Shown here: positions 9,055 through 18,300 of the stretch, in pieces
Position numbering within the stretch: the stretch's first letter is position 1
Layout of the letters: each line of letters opens with the position of its first letter
NCBI GenBank assembly: GCA_964437365.1
Contig: CAYTGM010000012.1
Location: forward strand, 100,266-164,265
Length of the DNA: 64,000 nt
Direction of reading: 5' to 3'
Source: CAYTGM01 sp964437365
GTDB taxonomy: Bacteria > Sumerlaeota > Sumerlaeia > SLMS01
The notes under the pieces: generated by a model
What the model was told of the DNA's origin: nothing
What the model saw: the letters and a program-made list of their open reading frames with translations, nothing else
Database searches by the model: none
Translations under genes and position numbers: made by a program

Positions 9055-9242
9055 GAACTTCTCTCTCCGTTTATTTGGAGGATCAGAGTGCCACCGATTG
9101 AGCGCCTTGTCAAATGTCCTAAGTTACCATCCTTCGGCTTTTCTCTGAAGGCAAATACACCCTTAAACCTATAAAGGTCATTGCGTCGAATGGATCATCG
9201 ATGAATATAGAGACTACAGAGTCGTAATTCAGCAGATAAGGG

Positions 9243-10403
9243 ATGAGACTATTGAGTGAACAGACATTGATACAAGAAGCAACAAAGCATTACGAGGCTG
9301 AAGTCGGTAAACAGCAAACCATCAATGTATTTGCTGGGCCAGATGGATTCATCGACCAGATTATTGATGTTGTCGATAAGCGGCAGGATGCTGAGAGCTA
9401 TACAGCGATCAAGACAATCAGTCAATATGCCAGCAGGCTTGCAGAAGCAGCAGGGAAATCCACTAATATCGAGTTCGTTGTCAAGCAAATCAAAAGCGGA
9501 GGAAACGGCCCCTTAATGAGTGAGGCTTTAGGTCGACTCGGGGCTCACCTTCATTATGTTGGATGCCTTGGTCTGCCGGAGATCAATCCTGTCTTCAAAG
9601 AGCTTGAGAAATACGGAAAGGTGGAGTCGATTGCCGAGGTTGCTCAAACTCTCGCCACAGAGTTTGAAGATGGAAAGATTATGAACGGACTCCATCAACC
9701 GTTAAAGGATGTGACCTGGGAAAACTTTGAAAAGCACCTGGGCGGGGAAGATAGAATTCTTGAGATTCTGAAGACCACTAATCTCGTTGCTCTCCTGAAT
9801 TGGACGATGCTTCCCCACTTGAATGGTATATACAGAGGAGTTCTTAACCTTTTGATGCAAATGGATCGGCAAAAGCCAGACTTCTTCTTTTTTGACTTAT
9901 GTGATCCTGAAAAACGCACTGAGGCAGATCTGAACGAAGCCTTGAGGTTAATCAGCGAATTCAGCGAGCATGGAACAACTGTCCTTGGATTGAATGAGAA
10001 AGAGTCTCAGGAAGTCGCCAAAACGCTCGGGGCGGAGGTTGGAAGTTCTGATCTAGGAGGGTTGTTGAAGAGAGCTCAATCCATTCAACATGCCACAGGT
10101 ATAAAGGAGATTGTCATTCACCCCCGCCATGCTGCCGTCGTTTTCAGCAGTGAACATGGGTCGGGTCAGCTTAACGGACCTGTGTGCGCAAAGCCGAAGC
10201 TTACCACCGGCGCTGGCGACCACTTCAATGGTGGATATATGTTTGGGCGTCTCTGCGGCTTATCCCCGGAAGAAGCCCTTGTGACAGGGAAGGCCGTCTC
10301 GGGCTTCTATGTGAGACAGGGAAGAGGCCCCTCTAAAGAAGAGTTGCCCCGATTTACGAGCCGATGGATTGATGGCACCCTTGACCCTTGGAAAGAAATC
10401 TAA
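9243..10403 (+). CDS. PfkB/ribokinase family carbohydrate kinase
   Basis: 386 residues, somewhat longer than a typical ribokinase (about 310). FAGPDGFID lies near the N-terminus and the glycine-rich substrate motif IKSGGNGPLMSEALGRLGA at about 80-98. The C-terminal ATP-site signature TTGAGDHFNGGYMFG contains the anion-hole GAGD with the catalytic base Asp. It should phosphorylate a sugar or nucleoside at the expense of ATP in the cytoplasm; the substrate is unclear. The ATG at 9243 has AAGGG directly in front (tight spacing), so TTG at 9252 is a possible alternative start. The antiporter gene follows after 60 bp. Confidence 0.88.
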   Translation: MRLLSEQTLIQEATKHYEAEVGKQQTINVFAGPDGFIDQIIDVVDKRQDAESYTAIKTISQYASRLAEAAGKSTNIEFVVKQIKSGGNGPLMSEALGRLGAHLHYVGCLGLPEINPVFKELEKYGKVESIAEVAQTLATEFEDGKIMNGLHQPLKDVTWENFEKHLGGEDRILEILKTTNLVALLNWTMLPHLNGIYRGVLNLLMQMDRQKPDFFFFDLCDPEKRTEADLNEALRLISEFSEHGTTVLGLNEKESQEVAKTLGAEVGSSDLGGLLKRAQSIQHATGIKEIVIHPRHAAVVFSSEHGSGQLNGPVCAKPKLTTGAGDHFNGGYMFGRLCGLSPEEALVTGKAVSGFYVRQGRGPSKEELPRFTSRWIDGTLDPWKEI

Positions 10404-10463
10404 GGGATATTAATACACGCAAATCTGGAATAAAACCCAAATAAGGGCGTACCTGTTTATATA

Positions 10464-12737
10464 ATGCTTGAACTTCTGGCAGCGACAAATCACGAAACAA
10501 CTTCACCGATCCTCCAGACATTGTCTATCTCGATTGTTGCCGGGGTAGGTCTGACTCTGCTCTCGCGAAGACTGCAGGTTCCTGCTATCGCCTTGCTTCT
10601 GATTGGAGGCGTGGTACTCGGTCAATCCTGTTTGAATATCGTCCGTCCCGATGTTCTTGGGGCAACCCTGGGTCCGCTGATCTCACTCTGCGTGGCGCTG
10701 ATTCTCTTCGAGGGTGGACTTACACTTAACCTGGAAGGCTACAAACGGGCTTCCCTCATCATTCGCCGATTATTGACCTTCGGGGTATTAATTACATGGC
10801 TCGGAACCGCTGCTGTTATCTATCTCCTGTTCCATCAAGACTTCGGTTCAGATGCGATTGCAATGTCATTTCTCGCTTCAAGTCTTGTCATTGTGACGGG
10901 TCCAACTGTCATCGCGCCTTTGTTGCGTCGCATCAGGATTAAACAGAACCTGAATGATATTCTCCACTGGGAAGGCGTGCTGATAGACCCTATCGGTGTC
11001 TTCATTGCCATTCTTTCTTTCGAGTTTATTCGCGGATACGGCGCCGGAGAGGTTCTTGTCCAGTTTGGTTTCAGAGCGTTCGTAGGGTTAATCGTCGGTG
11101 GAATCGCAGGCTTCGGTTCTGTATTCCTCCTTAGAAGAAGTTATATACCTGATGATGCATTAAATATCTTCAGTGTCGCAGTTGCGGTCTTTGTATATGA
11201 TTTTTGTGATTATCTGGTGATCGAATCAGGTCTGCTTGGTGTAACGATTGCAGGTTTGATTATCGGGTGGAAAAAGCCAGGTCCGCTCAAACGCATCAAA
11301 GAGTTTAAAGCAGAAATTACTGAGCTTCTGATCGGAGCGCTTTTTGTCATTCTGGCTGCCAAGCTTGACTTCGAATACTTCAAGCAATTTGGTGTGAAAG
11401 GCTTCATCGCAGTCGCTCTGGTGATGTTTCTGATTCGACCGCTCAATGTGATTGTCTGCACATGGGGTACAAAGCTCAGCCTGAAAGAGAAGCTCTTCCT
11501 CTCCTATGTTGCACCCAGAGGAATTGTCGCGGCATCCATGGCTTCCCTCTTCGCTCTGCTTCTTGGTCAGTTCAGTCCGGAGTTTGCAAACGAGAGTACC
11601 TGGTTTCTCGTCACGTTTACCTTTTCTGTCATCGCGGTAACAGTCATTCTTCAAGGCTTTACAGCGGGAATACTTGCAAAACTTCTTGGGCTTCAATTAC
11701 CGACTCCAACCGGTTGGTTGATTGTTGGCGCTCATCCTTTTGCAAGACGGCTTGCTGGTTTTCTGCAGTCGCGTGGCAAGATTGATGTGATGCTGCTCGA
11801 TTCCAATCGCCGTTATATATCCGAAGCAAAGAGCGAAGGTTTGAATGCTCTTTATGGAGATGCTCGGAACAATGATCTTCCCGGCTCTATCGAGTTCAGG
11901 AATGTTGGAAATGTGATCGCGCTCACTGACAACGAAGAGTTAAATCTTGTGATCTGCCAGAGATGGCTTCAGTCAGTTGGAAGAAAGAACACTTATCGAT
12001 GGGGGAGAGAAGTACCCGATCAGAAAGAAGCTTTGGAACAGCCCGGCACAGTTGTCTGGTCAACCCTTCCCAAGCCTTCATTGATTTCCAGCGAAATGCT
12101 GGAAGGTGATATTGTGATCTCTAATGTCACCGTCGAAAAAGCGAAGGATATGGAAGGTGTCTATAAGCTTCTGCGTGTCGGCGAAGAAGGCGCACTGCTC
12201 GACCCTGATTTATCAGAGAAAGAGATGAAAGCTAACGGACCGGGTGAAATGCTTCTCTTGAAACGACACGCTGACTATCTTCTGCGCAGTATCAGGCCAG
12301 AGCTTATGGTTCGATTTGAAGAAGTCAAAGATCGTAATCAACTCTTCTCTCAGCTTGTAGATCGCGCTTTGCTTGTGCAACCACGAATCAATCGGACTCA
12401 GCTCCTCAATGAACTTGTAGAGAGAGAACAGAGCTTTCCAACAGCTCTTGGTCACGGAATAGCCGTGCCTCATGGCTACAGTCCGCATGTCACTAGTCGA
12501 CTCTGTGCTGTTGCGCAGATACCTAACGGTATAGACTTTGGTGCGCCAGATAATGAGCCTGTGAAACTTGCTTTCATGATCATTAGTCCGATCGGTGATC
12601 CCGAGGGACACCTCGCAACCATGGCAGATATTGCGAAAACGGTTTCTGACAAAGAGCTTCGTGAGAAAATTCTCAACTCGAATAGCCCGTCAGAGGTGGT
12701 TACCTCTATCACCAACCATAAGAAAGAAGCCGAGTGA
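10464..12737 (+). CDS. CPA-type Na+/H+ antiporter with TrkA-N and PTS EIIA domains
   Basis: 757 residues in three parts. Residues about 15-405 are a 12-13-helix monovalent cation/proton exchanger with the NhaP-like motifs VTGPTVIAPLL and HWEGVLIDPIGVF (conserved Glu and Asp-Pro) and YVAPRGIVAA. Residues about 412-510 form a TrkA-N-like Rossmann domain starting GWLIVGAHPFARRLAGFL. The last 140 residues are an EIIA domain of the fructose/nitrogen type, with the phosphorylatable His670 in GIAVPHGYSP. The protein sits in the inner membrane. The TrkA-N part may sense NAD(H), and the EIIA part may gate exchange by phosphorylation or ligand; both are inferences from domain content. No PTS EI or HPr gene is nearby. 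Confidence 0.88.
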   Translation: MLELLAATNHETTSPILQTLSISIVAGVGLTLLSRRLQVPAIALLLIGGVVLGQSCLNIVRPDVLGATLGPLISLCVALILFEGGLTLNLEGYKRASLIIRRLLTFGVLITWLGTAAVIYLLFHQDFGSDAIAMSFLASSLVIVTGPTVIAPLLRRIRIKQNLNDILHWEGVLIDPIGVFIAILSFEFIRGYGAGEVLVQFGFRAFVGLIVGGIAGFGSVFLLRRSYIPDDALNIFSVAVAVFVYDFCDYLVIESGLLGVTIAGLIIGWKKPGPLKRIKEFKAEITELLIGALFVILAAKLDFEYFKQFGVKGFIAVALVMFLIRPLNVIVCTWGTKLSLKEKLFLSYVAPRGIVAASMASLFALLLGQFSPEFANESTWFLVTFTFSVIAVTVILQGFTAGILAKLLGLQLPTPTGWLIVGAHPFARRLAGFLQSRGKIDVMLLDSNRRYISEAKSEGLNALYGDARNNDLPGSIEFRNVGNVIALTDNEELNLVICQRWLQSVGRKNTYRWGREVPDQKEALEQPGTVVWSTLPKPSLISSEMLEGDIVISNVTVEKAKDMEGVYKLLRVGEEGALLDPDLSEKEMKANGPGEMLLLKRHADYLLRSIRPELMVRFEEVKDRNQLFSQLVDRALLVQPRINRTQLLNELVEREQSFPTALGHGIAVPHGYSPHVTSRLCAVAQIPNGIDFGAPDNEPVKLAFMIISPIGDPEGHLATMADIAKTVSDKELREKILNSNSPSEVVTSITNHKKEAE

Positions 12738-12757
12738 ATCACTAAGGATTGATAACC

Positions 12758-13783
12758 TCAGTTTGTCGGCAAAATGCTTTCAAACCAGGATTTGATGAAG
12801 GTGGAAGAAGGTTTGTTTCTAACTGTATATCCCCGTTCCGGAGTCTCGCTGAATTCTACCCACGAGTAGATGAAGACGCCCGCCAGTTCTTCTTCACCGT
12901 CCCAGACTCGAGAAAAGGCCTCGAAGCCTTTTCTTTGCTCCTCCAGGTCAACACTTGTCTCCTGTGTATAGTCCCAGGGAATGGCCGCTCCTCCATCGAT
13001 AGACGGGTAGCCAAGCTCACTAAAGATGATCGGGTTGTCCGATCCTGTTACATTTCTTTTTTCGTAGATCCAGTTTTTCCAGAGCTCCCACTCACGAGTC
13101 ATCTTGTCGACAGTCAATTGATTCTCGTTGTAGTCACCGAGCTCATAGTAGCCAGAAATTCCAATGTAATCAACTGCCTCCCACCATGGAACAAGATCGA
13201 TTGTGTCCCAGTTAGCCGTATATAGGATTTTCCCACGATAGACACTTCTAACTTTCTCCGTCAATTCTCTCCAGTGTCTTTCTTCGTCCTGAAGAGAGGT
13301 GAATTCCGACCCAATTGAGAGAAGTTCAACCTGGGTCTTCTCGGCAAGCTCGGCGAGTTTCAGAATCTCGACTTCATAGTTTTCAAACCAGGTCTCTGTG
13401 TTTTCAGGCTCCAATGCACCGCGCCATTCATCCTCGCCCGGGTTCTTCAATAGAACGATCGGCAGTAGCATCGTTGATAGTGACTGCTCCTCAGCAAAGA
13501 GCAGAGCCTGTTTGAGTTCCGTTTCGGAAGGAGCTTTTAACGGGTCTGGTGCGAGCGTATTGGCAGTCGTGTTTTCCTGCTGGTAGGGTAGAAGGAAGCA
13601 AATGCTGTTGGCGCCAGCCAGTTTGATTTCTGAAATAAGGCGAATATAATCGACCTCATCAGACTCTGAGTTGAGGGGAAGAACGTAGCCTCTATAATCT
13701 GGAGGCTCCGCTGGAGCCGTAGATATACACAGGGCAGATGAAGTTACTGCGATAACTGCTGAATGACAGAAAGCCCTAAGCAC
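12758..13783 (-). CDS. GH113-like glycoside hydrolase, secreted
   Basis: 341 residues. A signal peptide ends near STAPA (25). The rest is a TIM-barrel of clan GH-A style, with the acid/base candidate Glu160 in LSIGSEFTSL and the nucleophile candidate Glu256 in IIFSELGYPS; WVEFSETPERGY follows near the end. The two Glu are 96 residues apart, as expected for strands 4 and 7. GH113 enzymes include beta-mannanases; mannan as substrate is only a suggestion. The start is GTG and overlaps the stop of the upstream membrane-protein gene by 8 bp (GTGCTTAG), so the two are translationally coupled. Confidence 0.75.
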   Translation of the reverse strand: MLRAFCHSAVIAVTSSALCISTAPAEPPDYRGYVLPLNSESDEVDYIRLISEIKLAGANSICFLLPYQQENTTANTLAPDPLKAPSETELKQALLFAEEQSLSTMLLPIVLLKNPGEDEWRGALEPENTETWFENYEVEILKLAELAEKTQVELLSIGSEFTSLQDEERHWRELTEKVRSVYRGKILYTANWDTIDLVPWWEAVDYIGISGYYELGDYNENQLTVDKMTREWELWKNWIYEKRNVTGSDNPIIFSELGYPSIDGGAAIPWDYTQETSVDLEEQRKGFEAFSRVWDGEEELAGVFIYSWVEFSETPERGYTVRNKPSSTFIKSWFESILPTN

Positions 13784-14312
13784 GCCTGTTCTCGAGGAGA
13801 CCTATTGAACCAAAATAGAGAGAGAGATAGGTAAACGCAAGCTCGCCCAGGGATCTTAACATGGAAGCTCCATGAAGAAATCCAAACCATTCCTTTTCTG
13901 GCTGACCATCGGGAACCTGGCTCATTGAACCATATGCCGAACTGAGCGTTGCTTTGATGCTTTGGATTTCAGGTATGATATACAAACTTTCAAACAGAAA
14001 GAGCATTGTGGCTAGCAGAAGAAAAACAAGAGCTGACTTCAGTCTTTTCCCTTTCTTACACCGGAACTCACTCATCAGGAGATAAATCATGATCGGGTAG
14101 GCGAACCAGGAGATGATACGATAGACTTCGAACATGGCTCCTGAAATTGTCCCGGCTGCACCGCTATCTGAGACGCCAACACCCACATGTGAGAAGATAA
14201 CAATCGGAGCGATCAGGTGTATTGCGAGGTTGATGCCCAGATGAACACCCGCGAGCAACAACCAGTATTGCCCGGCTCTGCTGTATATCATCGTCGATTT
14301 CTGTATTCGCAT
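13776..14312 (-). CDS. Four-helix membrane protein, unknown function
   Basis: 178 residues with four predicted membrane segments (about 14-38, 65-80, 91-112 and 148-172). The loop before the last helix contains KEWFGFLHGASMLRS. The layout recalls DUF4149-like proteins, but I cannot confirm the family. The ATG follows the stop of the GspE/PilB-like gene by one base (TAATATG), and its own stop overlaps the GH113-like start. All three are probably one transcription unit and the protein may work with either neighbour. Confidence 0.7.
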   Translation of the reverse strand: MRIQKSTMIYSRAGQYWLLLAGVHLGINLAIHLIAPIVIFSHVGVGVSDSGAAGTISGAMFEVYRIISWFAYPIMIYLLMSEFRCKKGKRLKSALVFLLLATMLFLFESLYIIPEIQSIKATLSSAYGSMSQVPDGQPEKEWFGFLHGASMLRSLGELAFTYLSLYFGSIGLLENRRA

Positions 14313-14313
14313 A

Positions 14314-15228
14314 TTAAACTCTGTAGGCGGTAATCATTTCAGACTGATCTTCAAGAGGATCAACGCCTATATAGATATCATTGACTTGAGAGCCATGCTT
14401 GACCTTGAAAGTTCCTTTAAGCCCCTTCCCCTTTTTCCAGGCTTCAATACGAGCCATGACTTTCAATCTATTTGCAACCTTTTCCGCTGTTTTCAAGTCT
14501 AGAGTCTTGCGGGAAACAACAATCGACGGATTTCGGAAAATGACAACATTCATTGAATGGCGCTGAGGAAGGACAACAAGAGCGCTCGCCTCTGCTTCAA
14601 CAGTCGTTCGAAGGAGCTCATTCACCTGTTTGACCAATGGTATACCCTCGTCCTCATTTAAGTCAAAGGTTTGTACTCGAGATGCTGTCGGTTGATACTC
14701 GGCTGGGTCACCTAATTCCGGGTACTTTGGGTCTTCTGCAGAAAAATTTGGAGGAGCAATTCGTTCTGAGCTGTCAAAGGCACTCTCGATGGCCTCATCC
14801 ATTCCTTCATTCAGTTCCTCTTCATCCGGAAATCCTGTGATTGTTTCAGCTTCTGAAACATCATCGAACTCAATATCATCAACGTCTATATCAGAATCAA
14901 CCTTGCCTGCACCTTTTGTGGCTGCCTTTTCTTTCTCTTTCTCAATACGGTTCAGCTCCGATAGATCAAGAATTCCTGAAGCAGTATCGATATCTGATGA
15001 TGCTGAAGCTGGCTGTTGAGGTTCGACAGAGGCCTTTGACTTCTCCTCGAAATCAGCTCTTGCCTGAACACTGGCAAACTTAACGGGCTCGACCAGCGGC
15101 ACCTTATTGATCGCTTCAGAAAGATTCATTCCGCGCTTCAAGGCAGCACGAACCCGCGCATCCTGCCGTTTCGTGATATAACCTTCGCGTAGAAGTAAGA
15201 GTAGAACTTGTTCATCAGGAGCCGCCAT
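14314..15228 (-). CDS. GspE/PilB-type N-terminal domains without the ATPase domain
   Basis: 304 residues, soluble. Residues about 5-55 (LLLLREGYITKRQDARVRAA, then LSEAINKVPLVEPVKFASVQ) resemble the MshEN/T2SSE_N module of secretion and pilus ATPases. A long acidic linker runs from about 60 to 190. Residues about 198-300 align with the second N-domain of GspE/PilB: VKQVNELLRTTVEAEASALV stands where those proteins have the V-x-x-VN-x-I-L-x-x-A-I-x-x-x-ASDIHIEP stretch, and VANRLKVMARIEAWKKGKG corresponds to the RIKIMA helix. The protein stops where the Walker A domain would begin. No downstream fragment of the ATPase exists, so it looks like a dedicated headless form, perhaps a regulator or adaptor of a type IV filament machine. 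The domain reading is by eye. Confidence 0.65.
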   Translation of the reverse strand: MAAPDEQVLLLLLREGYITKRQDARVRAALKRGMNLSEAINKVPLVEPVKFASVQARADFEEKSKASVEPQQPASASSDIDTASGILDLSELNRIEKEKEKAATKGAGKVDSDIDVDDIEFDDVSEAETITGFPDEEELNEGMDEAIESAFDSSERIAPPNFSAEDPKYPELGDPAEYQPTASRVQTFDLNEDEGIPLVKQVNELLRTTVEAEASALVVLPQRHSMNVVIFRNPSIVVSRKTLDLKTAEKVANRLKVMARIEAWKKGKGLKGTFKVKHGSQVNDIYIGVDPLEDQSEMITAYRV

Positions 15229-15332
15229 GGCTTAACTCTCTTGAAGATAGGTCTCGTTTCCTTTGGTATGAACCGGACAGAGTTTATGTCTCCCAGCATT
15301 CATGAGGGCAAAGAAAATCCTGCAAGCAGATC

Positions 15333-18300
15333 TTATTCAAGATCGGAAGCATCGATGATCCCATCATTGTTTAAATCGAGCGTGTTATTGTAATCAATTC
15401 CAAGAAGGTGGTATAAAACTTCTGCTTTCTCAGGGTTTGCCGCAGTTCCTGTTCCTGTTAATTGAACAGTGATGTTTGGTCGGACCGGATCGTCAGAGGT
15501 AATGAGTAAGGTTGCTGAATGTGGACCATTGCTTGTCGGTGTAAACCTGACAAAAACCCGGAAGAACGTGAACGGGGGTAAATCCGGCAGCGGGGGACTG
15601 ACAATCTCGAAACTTGATGAGGTGTCAGAAATAATATCGACTCTTGTACCTGTGAATTCAACCGGAAGTCCGCCGATGTTTGTGATTTCCACATATTGAG
15701 TATTGGTCACAGCCACGGATCCAAAGTCGAGTGAAGCGGGAGTGACTCTGACCTCCTGTGGATAGAATTCGTGCGCGCCGATGTCATAGCCCGGGTTTTG
15801 CCCTGTGGCTACAATTGGATTAGGACGGGATTGCATTTCAACATCTTCGTCAGTGGCAGTAGAGGGGTTGGCGGTGTCCAACGCAGAAGATCCAATGCCT
15901 GGTCGGTAGTCCACAATTCTGAGTGTATCATTAACGTTCATTTGAAAACCCAGAGGGTTCAGACGAAGCCGATCTGTTGTCGTCGATTCTACCCTGACCT
16001 GATTTGCGTCGTCAGAATTCGGTGATACATATGCATCTCTGAAATCAGAAATATCATAGAAAGAATTCGGTATAGATACGGTGTATTGGTTATTCGAAAC
16101 GTTCTGTACCAATGCTTCTACAACGTAACTTGAATCGAAGATGAATTCAGGTGAACCGTCATCAATATCCGTGAAAGCGGCAAGTGCATTCAAATTACCG
16201 GCACCTGAATAGTTCGTTGAGGTGACCGAGATTCTAAAGTCGATCGCATTGTCGAAGAATATGGAATCAGAGACTGAGAGTGAAGGATTTCCGCTTAGCT
16301 GATTCAAAGCTCTCATCCCATTGAAAGCAAAGATCGTGTTGGATATATTCAAATTCGTCTGGTCTTTGAATCCGATCAACGTACTTGTCAGACCGGAATT
16401 TGAGGCAAGTGTCGAGTTGATGATCGTTGTTTCGGTCCCACTGAACTCCAACAGAGAAGAACCATCATCTACTTTATTACCACTGATGATCGTATTCGTC
16501 ATGGCTAGCGAGCCTCTGTCGAAGAGCATTCCCGCCCCGGGAGGGGCACTGTTAGCTGCGATAATACTCTTGTCGATCGTTGTCGTCGAATCCTTGATAT
16601 CGAAGATCCGGGCGCTCACGTCATTTATCTCTACAGAACTCATGGTGAGTGTAGAGTTATCGGACGCGATCAGTGCTTCCGGAGAACTGTAGTCATAAAA
16701 GCGAATATTTTCGAGGGCCATAGATGCGTTTTCTGTATAGATACCTGAGCCCAGGAATGCAGTGCATTGGGAGATGATTCCGTCCATGATCTCAGCTGTT
16801 CCACCAAGTTGAAGAATCCCACCTCCCTTTGAGGAATTGGCGTTATTTGCATTCCCGTTGAACATACTGAAGTTCTTCATCGAGAGGAATCCATCCGTCT
16901 GGGCAATCATGCCACCTCCATCTGTGGCGCTTCCAAACGAAAGAAAGGTTCCGTCTATCGTGAGACTCCCGCCCTGGATGAGGGCCATTGCACCGATGCC
17001 AGCGGTTGCGTGTGCTTCAAATGTACCGCCGCGAACAAAGATCTCAGAATTGTCGCTCATATAGAGCACAGATCCACCCGTTGCCTGTGAGAATCCTCCT
17101 ACGAAATAGGGATTGTCGAGAAAGATATCCGAGTTCCCCTCAGCATAGATTTGTCCCCCTCGGTCAGATGCACCATTCGAACTGAAACTAGAATCAATGA
17201 TCCTAACCGAGCTGTCGATGATCGCTGCTCCACCTCCGAAAACGGCCTCTGAATCATCAAATCTGCATTCTCTGAATACGTTGATACCTAATACATTCTC
17301 TAACAATAGACCGCCTCCATACTCATCGATCAAGGCGGGTCCCATTGCGTTTCCACCAACGAATTGAAATCTGTCCACATATATATTGGAGATATTCTGG
17401 GCTGACAACACATGGGATGCAGGAGGTGTACCTCTGCCTGTAGGCGAGACATCAACGGTTGTGATTGCTTTCGGATTTCTAGATGTCATTGAACGATCGC
17501 CCAGTCGAAAACCTCCGATCAGATCGCGATTTGATTCCATGACAACAGGCAAGCGATAGGTACCTTGCTCAACCCAGATTGGTTTCATCACCGAGTCTGG
17601 ATCCTCAATCGCGTCAGGGATGGAAGCATAGGCTGTTGCCCAGCTTCTTCCATCCGGATTACTGACATCCTCCTGGCGCACATAGATGACATCTGGGTTG
17701 GGGAATTGTAGTGAAGTATCCTGGCGCTCGTAAGCGCCGATATCGTAGAGGCCTCCCGGGACGCCGTTGTCAATGGTGGGTATATCCACAGGCCGGGGAG
17801 CTCCCGATATATCAATAGATGGCGCCCCTGCAGCTGTTCCTGCATCAATTGCCAGCGATTCCTCCGCGAGACGAAAGTCGTTTATCTGATAGGCTCGATT
17901 CTGATCGCCGGAGAATTCCCCAAAAACAGAGAAGGTCGTTTCCGTATTCGCGACAATGACGTCATGAATGAGTCTTCCGTCTGATCTAAAGGTAACAGAT
18001 TTTCCAATGAGACTGCCGGGGACGAAGTCCGCATCTTCTATGATGTATGTGGATGTTATGTCACCTATATCATTCGAGTCCCACAATCCCGTATAGAAGG
18101 GGAGCGTTTCATGGAGAAAACGCGGTGGACCTGAAATATTACCCGACGAACCAGATAAGGCATTCAGTTCCGCAACATCGGAGATCGGGGTCATACCGTC
18201 CTCATAGAGAGGTTGAACATATTCGCCAAACAGAGAATTCAGAACACTAACCGTGCTGCTGAAATTTCTGTCGATCAGGACTATAGGGTTTGCGTCAAAG

